64,000 nt of DNA, from positions 248,001 to 312,000 of the forward strand of contig JADKGI010000002.1 of NCBI GenBank assembly GCA_016722285.1, in the 5' to 3' direction. Under the pieces are notes generated by a model. The model had not been told where the DNA came from and made no database searches. It saw only the letters and a list, made by a program, of their open reading frames with translations. This DNA comes from Saprospiraceae bacterium. Lineage in GTDB: Bacteria > Bacteroidota > Bacteroidia > Chitinophagales > Saprospiraceae. Shown here piece after piece: positions 27,788 through 37,671 of the stretch (positions are counted from its first letter, which is position 1; the number at the start of each line of letters is the position of its first letter). Made by a program: the position numbers and the translations under genes.

Positions 27788-28300
27788 ATGGAGCATTTAA
27801 AATATCCTGTTGGCAAGTTCGTTTTACCACAGACAGTTGATGAAAAATCTCTAGCTAATCATATCCATACGATAATGATGTTCCCCGGTGAATTAAAGAA
27901 AGTATTGAGTACATTTTCAGAAAAAGAACTGGATAGCGCTTATCGACCGGGTGGATGGACAGCCAGACAAGTGATTCATCATATATCTGACAGTCATAAC
28001 CATGCACTCATCAGATTTAAATGGTCGCTTACTGAAGATAACCCAACTATAAAACCATATCTTGAATCAAAGTATGCTATCTTAGCTGATTATTCACTTC
28101 CTGTAAATATATCTGTGTCTATGATCACTGATATTCATGTCAAATGGTGTTCCATTTTTGACAGCATGGCACCCGCAGATTGGTCCAAAGGATATTTTCA
28201 TCCTGATGCCAATCGATTTTACAGACTCGACATGGCAGCTGCACTCTACGATTGGCATTGCAGGCACCATCTCGCCCACATTAAACTTTGTAAGCAGTAA
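27788..28300 (+). CDS. DinB/YfiT-like metal-dependent transferase
   Basis: 170 residues of the DinB four-helix fold. Metal-binding His are in RQVIHHISDSHNHA and DWHCRHHLAHIKL, the YfiT arrangement. YfiT-type enzymes are annotated as bacillithiol transferases; whether this organism makes bacillithiol is not shown here. Close spacing to the protease suggests one transcript. Confidence 0.85.
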   Translation: MEHLKYPVGKFVLPQTVDEKSLANHIHTIMMFPGELKKVLSTFSEKELDSAYRPGGWTARQVIHHISDSHNHALIRFKWSLTEDNPTIKPYLESKYAILADYSLPVNISVSMITDIHVKWCSIFDSMAPADWSKGYFHPDANRFYRLDMAAALYDWHCRHHLAHIKLCKQ

Positions 28301-28317
28301 AACAAAGTTTAATTTTA
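28287..28317 (+). promoter_or_regulatory. promoter of the ABC-F gene
   Basis: TTTG at 28287-28290, 19-base spacer, TAATTTTA at 28310-28317 (one mismatch to TAnnTTTG). It overlaps the end of the preceding gene and would start transcription about 22 bases before the ATG at 28346. An ACTTTGT/ACAAAGT inverted repeat overlaps it. Confidence 0.5.
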
Positions 28318-28345
28318 CGGCAAAATACACCTAAGCCAAAAAATC

Positions 28346-30208
28346 ATGCAATACCTTTCTTTAGAAAATGTTAATCGTTCTTACGGGGATAAGGTTTTGT
28401 TTAAAGATGTCAATATCTCCGTGACCAAGGGTGACAAAATAGCTTTGATCGCAAAAAACGGAAGCGGCAAAACCACCTTACTAAATGTTATTGGCGGTGA
28501 GGAAGGTTCCGATGGTGAATCATCAAAAATCATCATTTCTAAAGAAATAAAAACAGCAATACTAAAACAGGACCCTGTTTTTGATCCAAAAGCAACGGTT
28601 TTGGAAACCGTTTTTGATACTGATAATGAAGCAATTATAGCTATCAGAGACTACGAAAAGGCCATTACGGCAGGTGATGATAAATTACTTCAGAAGTGCG
28701 TATCCAGGCTTGAAGACCTGAAAGCCTGGGATCTGGAAGCCCGTATCAAAGAAATATTAAGCAAACTCCAACTTCATAACCTTGACCAGAAAACGGGTGA
28801 AATGTCCGGCGGTCAGCGGAAAAGACTTGCTCTCGCTAAAATTTTAATAGAAGAACCGGACTTTCTGATTCTGGATGAACCTACCAACCATCTGGATATT
28901 GAAATGATTGAGTGGTTGGAAAATTATTTACAGCAACCTAATCTCACCATATTTATGGTCACACACGACAGATACTTTCTGGAGAATGTGTGCAATGAAA
29001 TCATCGAACTGGATAATGGTACTCTATATGTTTACAGAGGTAATTACTCTCAATATCTGGAGAAAAGAGAAGCCCGATTGCTCAACGACGCTGTCAATCT
29101 GGAAAAAAATAAAAAACTTTTTTCCAAAGAGCTGGATTGGATGCGTCGCCAGCCTCAAGCCCGCTCAACAAAAGCTAAATCGCGAATTGAAGATTTTTAT
29201 GAAATTAAAGAGAAGGCACATGTAAAGCTTAACAATGATGAATTGAAGATTAATATTGCATCTGCACGATTAGGGTCAAAAATACTCGAAGCTCACTCTA
29301 TAGTCAAGAGTTTCGGAAATAAAAAGATTCTTGATGGCTTTAGTTATAAATTCAAAAAGGGAGAAAGGATAGGTATAGTCGGTCAGAACGGTACCGGTAA
29401 ATCCACTTTTCTAAATATCCTGACACAGAAAATAAAACCTGACGGCGGCAAAATAGTAGTGGGAGATACCATCGTCTTTGGATTTTACACACAGGATGGC
29501 CTTGTACTTAATGAAGATAAAACGGTAATTGATGTGATCAGAGATATTGCTGAATTCATTCCCCTCGAAAAAGGTCTGAAACTAATGGCTGAATCTCTTC
29601 TCGAAAAGTTTCTCTTTCCACGATCTCAGCAACGGGTTTATGTTTCACAACTTAGTGGCGGCGAAAAAAGAAGACTATTTTTACTTACAATTCTAATGAA
29701 GAATCCCAACTTCCTGATCCTTGATGAACCCACAAATGACCTGGATATAGTTACACTCAATGTGCTCGAAGATTACCTCCAGGATTTCCCGGGTTGTGTT
29801 ATTATTGTAACACATGACCGATATTTTATGGAAAAACTTGTTGATCACTTATTTATTTTAGAAGGCGGCGGAAAAATCAAGGATTTTAACGGTTCGTATT
29901 CCGAATACAGAGAAATCAAGAAAGAAGAACTAAGACAAGTCTCCGAAGGCATCAATTTTATAGAAACCAATAATAGTGATCAAAATATAAGTGCCGGTAA
30001 AGCATCTTTTGAACAGCGCAAAGATTTCTCCAGACTCGAAAAAGAAATCATGAAACTGGAAGAGAAAAAAGAATCAATCACTGATATGTTTAAAGAGATA
30101 ACTTTAGAGCATAATAAATTGGCAGAACTTTCCAGAGAATTGGATCTGGTAAATCAACAAATTGCTGAAAAGGAAGAGAAATGGTTTGAACTGGCAGAGT
30201 TAATGTAA
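28346..30208 (+). CDS. ABC-F family ATPase (Uup-like)
   Basis: 620 residues with two ATPase domains and no membrane segments. The first has AKNGSGKTTLL, signature MSGGQRKRLAL and DEPTNHLD; the second has GQNGTGKSTFL, LSGGEKRRLFL and DEPTNDLD. The linker between them (about residues 240-310) and the C-terminal coiled coil (SRLEKEIMKLEEKKES) match the Uup branch. ABC-F proteins act on ribosomes; Uup is linked to 50S assembly and genome stability. A resistance role is not indicated. Confidence 0.92.
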   Translation: MQYLSLENVNRSYGDKVLFKDVNISVTKGDKIALIAKNGSGKTTLLNVIGGEEGSDGESSKIIISKEIKTAILKQDPVFDPKATVLETVFDTDNEAIIAIRDYEKAITAGDDKLLQKCVSRLEDLKAWDLEARIKEILSKLQLHNLDQKTGEMSGGQRKRLALAKILIEEPDFLILDEPTNHLDIEMIEWLENYLQQPNLTIFMVTHDRYFLENVCNEIIELDNGTLYVYRGNYSQYLEKREARLLNDAVNLEKNKKLFSKELDWMRRQPQARSTKAKSRIEDFYEIKEKAHVKLNNDELKINIASARLGSKILEAHSIVKSFGNKKILDGFSYKFKKGERIGIVGQNGTGKSTFLNILTQKIKPDGGKIVVGDTIVFGFYTQDGLVLNEDKTVIDVIRDIAEFIPLEKGLKLMAESLLEKFLFPRSQQRVYVSQLSGGEKRRLFLLTILMKNPNFLILDEPTNDLDIVTLNVLEDYLQDFPGCVIIVTHDRYFMEKLVDHLFILEGGGKIKDFNGSYSEYREIKKEELRQVSEGINFIETNNSDQNISAGKASFEQRKDFSRLEKEIMKLEEKKESITDMFKEITLEHNKLAELSRELDLVNQQIAEKEEKWFELAELM

Positions 30209-30244
30209 GCCATTCTTACCAGGAAGATAAAATTTATGGTCAGC

Positions 30245-31564
30245 CTACTTACTTAATTTTTCAACAATAAGAGAGCCCACGGCTTTACCTTGAATAACCC
30301 CATTCCTGATAGCTGGCATATAATGTATCCCACCATACAATCTGGATATGGATGCTTCATCTACTGCATGAAAAAAAGACCTGAATGATCGCTCTTTCAA
30401 TCCAAATTCTACTTCCGAATCGTCCGTAAAACTAAAATTATCACCAAATAGATAAGTCGTCACCACTGATGCGGATCCTGAAGCCACGCTATGACCACTG
30501 GTATATTCTGGAAATGGAGGGGTTTGCAATAAAGGTGCCCAATCAGGGTCAATAAATTCATTTATTACAGTTTCAGGACGTATTACATTGCTTCTGTATT
30601 TCTCATCCCAGCAGCTGATAAATGCGTCAGCCAAGCCTATAGAAACAAATGCATAAGCTCTGGTCGTCTGTGCTACATTAAATTTCGCTTTTTTGCAAGC
30701 TATGCCTGTTATATTGATCCAGTGCCCTCCCGGAGAAATTTTCTTTGTTGCATGCATCACATGTCCGGTTACATTTAGCTTAAAAGGATTGCAATCCCAA
30801 AAATTAGCAATTTCCTTTTGCTCTTCCGAACCATTTTTAACTGAATTGTACACCTCCATTGCCTCTTTGTAGAAAAGGCTGTTTTTGTCTTTCATATTGT
30901 AAGGTGTAGGTGGTGCTGGTTTAAATTGAGCAGCAGAATCCATAACGAAAGGTCGGATTTTATTCCAGGATGGCTCAATCCCATCCATATATCCTGGCGG
31001 AGTTGGCTTCCACGTAGCAGGGTCATTTTGAATAGTGTATTTAGGAGACGATCTGGTTTGTTTATAATTATCTGTGGATGACCATAATATAATAGATGAT
31101 GCCAATGTGTCAGCCAGAATAGATGATCTTTCGAAAATATCATCGGGCATACCTGAGTTTTGATAAAAACTATAGACCTTGTCTATTTGCTTTTGTATCG
31201 AGTCTTCAGAAAAAATAAGATTTTTCCCAACTTTAAGCATGGCAATAGTTCCAACCATTTCAAAAGAATATTCCTTACCTTTCTCAGGTTTGGGTAAAGC
31301 AGGCATGTGCAATATTTTGTCACCCAATGATGTATATGAGCTATCTATATATCTTGCACCTTCATATCCGGCCACATTAGAGTAAGTATATATCCTACTG
31401 GCTACTGGCGGAGAAAAGATATCATGGACGATCACATCGGTCAGTGCCTTTAATGATTCGTGGTATATAGAAGCATCCGAAGTGATTTTATGGTATTCTT
31501 TATTTTGAGTTTTACACGAGTTTAATAATACTAACACTGATATAAATAACAATAATCGTAACAT
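30245..31564 (-). CDS. vanadium-haloperoxidase/PAP2-fold lipoprotein
   Basis: 439 residues from the ATG at 31564; an upstream in-frame TTG lies inside the promoter's -7 element and is excluded. The lipoprotein signal is MLRLLLFISVLVLLNSC. The phosphate/vanadate-binding motifs are NVIRPETVI, FPEYTSGHSVASGSA and SRLYGGIHYMPAI, giving the Arg, His and Arg-His residues of the acid phosphatase/haloperoxidase fold. Members of this group are secreted phosphatase- or haloperoxidase-like enzymes of unknown substrate. It stands alone and is transcribed away from the sigma operon. Confidence 0.88.
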   Translation of the reverse strand: MLRLLLFISVLVLLNSCKTQNKEYHKITSDASIYHESLKALTDVIVHDIFSPPVASRIYTYSNVAGYEGARYIDSSYTSLGDKILHMPALPKPEKGKEYSFEMVGTIAMLKVGKNLIFSEDSIQKQIDKVYSFYQNSGMPDDIFERSSILADTLASSIILWSSTDNYKQTRSSPKYTIQNDPATWKPTPPGYMDGIEPSWNKIRPFVMDSAAQFKPAPPTPYNMKDKNSLFYKEAMEVYNSVKNGSEEQKEIANFWDCNPFKLNVTGHVMHATKKISPGGHWINITGIACKKAKFNVAQTTRAYAFVSIGLADAFISCWDEKYRSNVIRPETVINEFIDPDWAPLLQTPPFPEYTSGHSVASGSASVVTTYLFGDNFSFTDDSEVEFGLKERSFRSFFHAVDEASISRLYGGIHYMPAIRNGVIQGKAVGSLIVEKLSK

Positions 31565-31582
31565 TATAAATGTTTTAGACTG

Positions 31583-31613
31583 CAAAAGTACGCTTTGATT
31601 TACTTTTTACAAA
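31583..31613 (-). promoter_or_regulatory. Bacteroidota promoter of the PAP2/haloperoxidase gene
   Basis: On the minus strand, TTTG (31613-31610), 19-base spacer, TACTTTTG (31590-31583): a perfect consensus. Transcription should start near 31578, leaving about 14 untranslated bases before the ATG at 31564. Confidence 0.75.
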
Positions 31614-31647
31614 TTTTTCAAACATATTAAACCTTCTACCAATTAAT

Positions 31648-32217
31648 ATGTCAAAAGGTCAGAACAAACAAGAAATGCTGAATTCTGAAGACACACAGAT
31701 TTTGAATATGATAGAATCTCCTGAACTACGAAATCAGGGTTATCAGCTACTGGTCAACAAATTTAAAGAAAAACTGTACTGGCATATCAGACGTATAGTA
31801 CTGGATCACGATGATGCAGATGACGTATTACAAAATACTTTTATGAAAGTAGTCAGAAAAATTGATGGCTTTCAACATCAATCATCCTTGTTTACATGGT
31901 TATACAGAATAGCGACAAACGAAAGTTTAAATTTTATCAATAATAAGAAAAACAGAAAAACCGAACATATAGAAGATACTCTCTTTTTTAAATCAGCGGG
32001 AGATAATTTGATGGATGAAAAAGTTATACTCAATCTTTTGCAATTAGCCATCAACAGACTTCCTGAAAAACAAAAACTGGTTTTCAATATGAGATATTAT
32101 GATGAAATGTCCTATCAGGAGATATCTGACATTACAGAAACAAGTACCGGGGCTTTGAAAGCTTCATATCATCATGCGGTAAAAAAAATAGAAGAACAAT
32201 TAAAAGCAGGAATATGA
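31648..32217 (+). CDS. ECF sigma factor
   Basis: 189 residues with sigma-2 (HDDADDVLQNTFMKVVRKID) and sigma-4 helix-turn-helix (MSYQEISDITETSTGALKAS) regions. It is followed by three genes that form the common Bacteroidota sigma operon (helical membrane protein, 'sensor of ECF sigma' protein, DUF6249). The next gene overlaps as ATGA at 32214. Confidence 0.92.
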   Translation: MSKGQNKQEMLNSEDTQILNMIESPELRNQGYQLLVNKFKEKLYWHIRRIVLDHDDADDVLQNTFMKVVRKIDGFQHQSSLFTWLYRIATNESLNFINNKKNRKTEHIEDTLFFKSAGDNLMDEKVILNLLQLAINRLPEKQKLVFNMRYYDEMSYQEISDITETSTGALKASYHHAVKKIEEQLKAGI

Positions 32218-32771
32218 AAAACATTCACCATCCAGAAATATATAACGAGCTAACTGAGCTCGCACCTAAACTTGCAGAAATTCCAAAGAAAAACTTGTTT
32301 GATGTGCCGGAGAAGTATTTTGAAAATGTGGAGGAACAAATCCTAAGTCAATTATATCTGGTACAATTTGATAAAAAATTATCGATACCTGTATCGTATT
32401 TGGAAGATGTGGAAAAAGATTTGATAAAATGGGCCGGCAATGAAAATCAAACGAAAATTAATAACATGCCAGTTCTAAACTTTAAAATATATAAAAAATG
32501 GATGTATTCCGCCGCTGCTATTCTGGTATTCGGATTGGCATTCCTGATGGTATTCAACAACCAAAATGAAAAAATGGCAAATCCTAATTTTTCAGCGATC
32601 GACCAGGATGAATATTTGCAATATATCCAGGATAATATTGACGAATTTGAAATCAGTTCACTTATAGATCACGAAATCCTGGAAGAAGGGGATATCACGG
32701 GAATTGATGTTGGATTGAATTATGACGAATCAGAATTTAGTCCAAATGATGCATCTGACATCAACTTATAA
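32214..32771 (+). CDS. single-pass membrane protein of the sigma operon, probable anti-sigma
   Basis: 185 residues: a soluble N-terminal part (about 95 residues, with repeated VP.KYFENVEEQIL and IPVSYLEDVEKDLI units), one membrane helix (MYSAAAILVFGLAFLMVF) and an acidic periplasmic tail. The N-terminal cytoplasmic region placed before one helix is the layout of anti-sigma factors. Translation is coupled to the sigma gene. Assignment rests on layout and position. Confidence 0.7.
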   Translation: MKNIHHPEIYNELTELAPKLAEIPKKNLFDVPEKYFENVEEQILSQLYLVQFDKKLSIPVSYLEDVEKDLIKWAGNENQTKINNMPVLNFKIYKKWMYSAAAILVFGLAFLMVFNNQNEKMANPNFSAIDQDEYLQYIQDNIDEFEISSLIDHEILEEGDITGIDVGLNYDESEFSPNDASDINL

Positions 32772-32806
32772 AATACTTTATTCTTTTAATATTAAAAATT
32801 TTTATC

Positions 32807-33268
32807 ATGAAAATCACCTTAAAAAAGTTTACATCATTATTACTATTTGGCTTTTTACTCACATCATTCATTGCTACATCGCAGGACAACTACATGAAGG
32901 ATAAAATGAAAAATAAGGTAAAATCCCAAAGAGTTGCTTTCATTACACAACAACTTGATTTATCTGAAGTCGAAGCACAGAAATTCTGGCCGATTTACAA
33001 TGGATATCAGGCTGATATGAAACAAATTAAATCGTCCATGGACTTCAATCGTGGAAATGAACTTACAGATAAGGAGTCCGAAGATCTCCTGTACAGCATG
33101 CTTGATATGAAGAGCAAGGAGATCGAACTGCAAAAAAAGTATATCCAAAAATTGAAAACGGCCATTCCCGCAAAGAAGATCGTTATGCTCTTTAAAACAG
33201 AACGTGATTTTAAGGAAAAAGTAGTTTCAAACATTCGGGAGAGAAGGAAAAACAATTTTGACAATTGA
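32807..33268 (+). CDS. periplasmic helical 'sensor of ECF-type sigma factor' protein
   Basis: 153 residues with a signal peptide (LLLFGFLLTSFIATSQD) and a Spy-like helical body: VAFITQQLDLSEVEAQKFWPIYNGYQ is the hallmark of this Bacteroidota family (annotated as sensor of ECF-type sigma factor). It probably senses envelope stress with the sigma/anti-sigma pair before it; that role is inference. Confidence 0.75.
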   Translation: MKITLKKFTSLLLFGFLLTSFIATSQDNYMKDKMKNKVKSQRVAFITQQLDLSEVEAQKFWPIYNGYQADMKQIKSSMDFNRGNELTDKESEDLLYSMLDMKSKEIELQKKYIQKLKTAIPAKKIVMLFKTERDFKEKVVSNIRERRKNNFDN

Positions 33269-33346
33269 CAAATAAAAATAATTAGGATTTTGTAACCTGC
33301 TTTCCACTGTTTGCGTAATAGTTTTGAACAAATAAAAAAATTAATA

Positions 33347-33703
33347 ATGGCAACAGAAATCATCGGAATTACAGGTTTTTTTATCACAATGATCGTTTTA
33401 GTAGTTACTTATTTCAAAACTAGACATACGGAACGTATGGCTCTCATCAACTCAGGTAGAACAGCAAAGATATTTGATGTCAATGCGGGAGAATCTAACA
33501 GCGCTCTGAAAATGGGATTGTTCCTTTTATCAATAGGGCTGGGTCTCCTGATCGGGATGATAGTAGATAATATGCTTGGTACCGAACCTACGGGTGTTTT
33601 TGTATCTATTCTGGTACTTGGTGGTCTTTCCCTTATCCTCTATCATAGCTACATAGAGAGAAATAGAAAAGCAGAACACATAGATACGGAGGAATTGTTA
33701 TAA
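33347..33703 (+). CDS. DUF6249-type membrane protein
   Basis: 118 residues from the ATG giving MATEIIGITGFFI; an upstream in-frame codon would add an unlikely polar leader. There are three hydrophobic helices with TRHTERMALINSGRTA between the first and second, typical of DUF6249. Such proteins often follow a sigma operon in this phylum. Function unknown. Confidence 0.75.
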   Translation: MATEIIGITGFFITMIVLVVTYFKTRHTERMALINSGRTAKIFDVNAGESNSALKMGLFLLSIGLGLLIGMIVDNMLGTEPTGVFVSILVLGGLSLILYHSYIERNRKAEHIDTEELL

Positions 33704-33726
33704 AAATCATCTGTAAATAAATATGC

Positions 33727-33767
33727 AAAAAGGCTTGTCTGAACATCAGGATCAGATAAGCCTTTTT
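33727..33767. terminator. bidirectional terminator
   Basis: AAAAAGGCTTGTCTGA (33727-33742) pairs with TCAGATAAGCCTTTTT (33752-33767). With T-runs on both strands it serves the convergent DUF6249 and murF-alr genes. Confidence 0.85.
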
Positions 33768-33803
33768 ACATTTAGAGAGCCTCCTAATTGATAGTATAAA
33801 ACC

Positions 33804-36276
33804 TTAACCCTGAACGTACAATCTTTTTACCCGGGAAGAAATTCGACTCAGGATTTCATATGGAATAGTCCCGCAAATTTCAGCTAATCGTTCCACCGGT
33901 TTATCTTTACCGAATATAATGGCTTCATCCCCGATCTGTATCCCATGATCATTTCCTATATCAATAATAGTGAGATCCATACATATATTTCCGACTATCG
34001 GATAGTTTTTACCATGAATAAGAACATTATATTTCCTGTTACCTGCAAACCTGAGCAAACCATCCGCATAACCTATATTTATCACCGCTAACTGGCCATC
34101 ACTTTCAACTGTGCCTCTGCGATTATACCCTATAAAGTCGGTAGTAGTAATCTTTTTTATCTGAATGACTGTGGCTTTAAGTGTGTGTGCTTTTTCCAGT
34201 TTTCCCTGAATAGAATTTGTGCCATCTATTCCATATAAACCGAGTCCCAATCGCACCATGTCAAAGTGATACTCAGGAAACCTTAAAATTCCGGCAGAAT
34301 TTAAGACATGTTTCATCGGTCTGTATTGTAAGACTCCTGAAATGGTTTCAAACATTGAATCTAGTAAGTGAACCTGGCTTCTTGTAAATTCATCATCTTT
34401 ATCATCTTCGCTGCTACTCAGATGACTGAAAATTGACATTACTCTCAAGTGATCTGCTTTTAACAAAATACTACATAATGTTTTTATATCAGATGTTATA
34501 AATCCCAATCTGCTCATTCCTGTATCCATTTTTAAATGGATGTTGAAAGGCTTTGCTGTATAGCTTTCCATCAATGCAAGTATTTCAAGTAACTGTTCTA
34601 TGCAATACACTTCAGGTTCCAGATTATGTTTAATCATCTCCAATACACCGTTTCTATCAGGATTAAGAATAATTATGGGTACTGAAATTCCCGCTTTTCG
34701 TAACTGAACCCCTTCGTCAATATAGGCAACTGCCAGATATGACACCTTTCTGTATTCAAGAAATTTTGCCAGCTCTTCACTTCCACTACCATATGCTGAA
34801 GCCTTTATTACTGCTATCAACTTGGTTCCCGGTTGCAGATGCTGAAAGAACATTCGGAGATTATGCCCAATAGCCTGAAGGTCAGTCTCTAGTGTGGCAG
34901 TGTGTGCTCTTTGTGACAAAGCCGAAATCACCTTTTCAAGTTTAAATATTCTCGCTCCTTTTACCAGGATGGCCTTTTTGTTCAGCTGCATATCCTGCAA
35001 ATTAAAAATAAGGTCTTCTGTTTTTTCAAAATGATGAAACAAAATTCTATCATCCAGATACTTTCCCATCCTGGAAACTTGCCGGCCCACGCCAATAACA
35101 TGGACAATATTGTGTTTTTGAATTATTGCGGCCAGAAGCTGATTAAGATCATCTGAATTAAGTCCAGTCTGCATAAAATCTGAAAGAATAAGTACTTTTT
35201 CTCTCTGACCTGCCTGCTGACTCAAAAAATCCAACGCTATCTTAAAAGCCTGAACATCCGCATTATAGGTGTCGTTGATGAGAATACTATCCTGAATTCC
35301 ATTTTTCATTTCAAGCCGCATAGGTATATTGTGAAGAGATTGGAATCCATTATTAATATCCGAAGGAGATATCTCAAGTACGAGCAATACTGCCAGACAA
35401 TGCATGGCATTCTCTATCGACGCAGTGTCAATAAACGGGATACTAAATTTGAATGTATTTTTTTTATATCCGATGAGTACTTCCGTGTTGTATTGGAGTT
35501 TTTTTATCTCTTTAATATTAAACAGAGTAGCACTTTGATTCCATCCCCAGCTGTATAATCTTTTATTTTGAAATCTATCCCTGATTGCCATATTGACCAT
35601 GACATCATCTTCCTCAAAAATTATTGTTTCACTATCTTCAAAAAGGATCAGCTTTTCGTCAAGCTTCTCTGATTGATTCTCAAATCCCTCAGTATGTGCA
35701 TCACCAATCATAGTAAACAGTCCAAGAGTTGGTCGTATCATTTTAGCAAGTGATATCATTTCTCCGGGCTGGGATATCCCCGCTTCAAATATACCAAGGC
35801 GGTCACTGTGCCTTATTTGCCATACAGACAACGCAACACCGGTTTGTGAATTAAAGCTCTTTGGGCTTTTTACTACCTGACGATCATTGATCATTTCATA
35901 AAGCCATTCCTTGATAGTCGTTTTGCCATTACTACCGGTAATGCCTAAAACATCCAAATTCCGGAATTGGGATCTGTGTGCGGCAGCCAGTATTTGCATA
36001 GCTTTCAGACAATCGTCCACAACAAAAAATTAATATTCACAGGATGTGCCCGAGGAATTTTACGCACAACAATATTTACAATTCCTTTTCAATAGCCTCT
36101 TCTATAAAATCATGGCCATCATGCATACTGCCTCTTAATGCAAAAAACAGAGAAGTTTCCGGTGTTTCGATTTGCCTGGTATCTGTATTGATAAATTCAA
36201 TTATTGAGTCCGGATCGACAAGACTCTTTGGATCTGATCTAATAATGGCAGCTATTTCTCTGGCTTGATACTTCAT
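33804..36276 (-). CDS. murF-alr: MurF-alanine racemase fusion, two frameshifts in this sequence
   Basis: An essential cell-wall bifunctional enzyme. The N-terminal MurF half adds D-Ala-D-Ala to the UDP-muramyl tripeptide (LGITGSNGKTTIKEW; LINDTYNADVQAF). The C-terminal PLP racemase makes D-Ala (KLIAVIKASAYGSG with the PLP Lys; MDTGMSRLGF). The fusion is usual in Bacteroidota; restored length is 824 residues from MKYQAREIAAI. Frame breaks lie near 36084 (a base lost from CCC) and near 36024-36029 (a base lost from the A-run), which together split the first about 75 residues. Restoring both gives VNIVVRKIPRAHPVNINFFV. Errors in homopolymers are the likely cause. Confidence 0.9.
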
Positions 36277-36289
36277 TTTCCGGTTATTC

Positions 36290-37555
36290 TTACAGGTCAA
36301 AACCTATGTCATGGCGGTAATATTTTCCTTCAAAATGAATTTTATCAGCATTGGACAAAGATATTCTAACTGCCTTACGATAATCATCATTCAGAGTAGT
36401 TACTGCCAACACCCGCCCTCCATTGGTGTAAATTTCTTTACCTGTTTTTTTCGTCCCTCCATGAAAGATCAGGCTGGACTTAATTTTTTCACTGCCATTT
36501 ATAAGCTTGCCTTTATCAAAATCACCGGGATAGCCGCCTGACACCATCATAACTGTAGATGCCGATCGGGAATCAACCTCCATTTTAGCGTCTTTAAGAT
36601 TGCCACTCACTGCATCTCTGAATAATTGTAATAGATCACTTTTAATCCTTGGTATAATTACCTCTGTTTCCGGGTCCCCCAGCCGACAATTATATTCTAT
36701 TACCATCGGCTCACCACCTACACTGATCAGGCCAAAAAACACAAACCCTGTATAATCCATTTTTTCGGCAGCGATTCCCTTTATGGTTGGCTCTACAATG
36801 GATTGAACTACTTTTTTCCAAAGCAAGTCATCAATGAATGGAACCGGTGAAATAGCACCCATGCCGCCTGTATTCAGTCCAGTGTCTCCTTCACCAATAC
36901 GTTTATAATCTTTGGCCTCAGGGAGCAACACGTAGCTTTTCCCATCAGTAAGGGCAAAAACCGAAAATTCTATTCCACTCAGAAATTCTTCAATGACAAC
37001 TATTTCTGAAGCTTTTCCAAACTTACCATTAAGCATATCATTCAGCTGAGCGTTAGCTTCGGTCAGGTCATCAAGGATCAGTACCCCTTTTCCTGCTGCA
37101 AGTCCGTCCGCTTTCAGGACATAAGGTGGCTTCAGTTCTTCGAGAAATTTGATACCTGATGATATATTATCGCGCGATATCTCCAAATATGCAGCAGTAG
37201 GGATATCATACTTTTGCATAAATTTCTTAGCAAATGCCTTGCTACCTTCAAGCTGGGCAGCATAAGCCGAAGGTCCAATAATATTTATATGTTTGGTATC
37301 CCCAATTCGAAATGAATCTGTTATACCCTCAACTAAAGGTGCTTCCGGGCCCACAACAAGCAGGTCCACTCTATTTTCTAAACTAAATTGCCTTAGGTTT
37401 CCGATATCCAGGATGTCAATATCTACATTTGTACCACAAAGTCCCGTACCTGCATTGCCTGGCGCAATATATAAGTTTTTACAATGATCACTTTGTGCGA
37501 TTTTCCATGCTAATGCATGCTCCCTGCCTCCACTCCCAACGATGAGTATATTCAT
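36290..37555 (-). CDS. purD: phosphoribosylamine-glycine ligase
   Basis: 421 residues, full length. It begins MNILIVGSGGREHALAWKI and has the ATP-grasp region (LKADGLAAGKGVLILDDL, FSVFALTDG, EYNCRLGDPETEVI). It catalyses the second step of purine synthesis (glycine addition to phosphoribosylamine). It ends 13 bases before murF-alr on the same strand, so the two are probably co-transcribed. Confidence 0.97.
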   Translation of the reverse strand: MNILIVGSGGREHALAWKIAQSDHCKNLYIAPGNAGTGLCGTNVDIDILDIGNLRQFSLENRVDLLVVGPEAPLVEGITDSFRIGDTKHINIIGPSAYAAQLEGSKAFAKKFMQKYDIPTAAYLEISRDNISSGIKFLEELKPPYVLKADGLAAGKGVLILDDLTEANAQLNDMLNGKFGKASEIVVIEEFLSGIEFSVFALTDGKSYVLLPEAKDYKRIGEGDTGLNTGGMGAISPVPFIDDLLWKKVVQSIVEPTIKGIAAEKMDYTGFVFFGLISVGGEPMVIEYNCRLGDPETEVIIPRIKSDLLQLFRDAVSGNLKDAKMEVDSRSASTVMMVSGGYPGDFDKGKLINGSEKIKSSLIFHGGTKKTGKEIYTNGGRVLAVTTLNDDYRKAVRISLSNADKIHFEGKYYRHDIGFDL

Positions 37556-37607
37556 AAATAGAATTTATAGTGGCAAAAATAAACCTATTTATCAATGAAA
37601 TCTAAAA

Positions 37608-37649
37608 AAAAGCCGGTGGTTTTAATCTAGATTAAGAACACCGGCTTTT
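37608..37649 (-). terminator. terminator after the DUF4407 gene
   Basis: AAAAGCCGGTG pairs with CACCGGCTTTT; on the minus strand a T-run of 8 follows. It separates DUF4407 from purD. Confidence 0.85.
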
Positions 37650-37671
37650 AAAATCATTAAATTTGATATAA

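Noticed and set aside
28346..30208. ABC-F antibiotic resistance determinant
   Set aside because: Linker and C-terminal coiled coil fit the housekeeping Uup branch.
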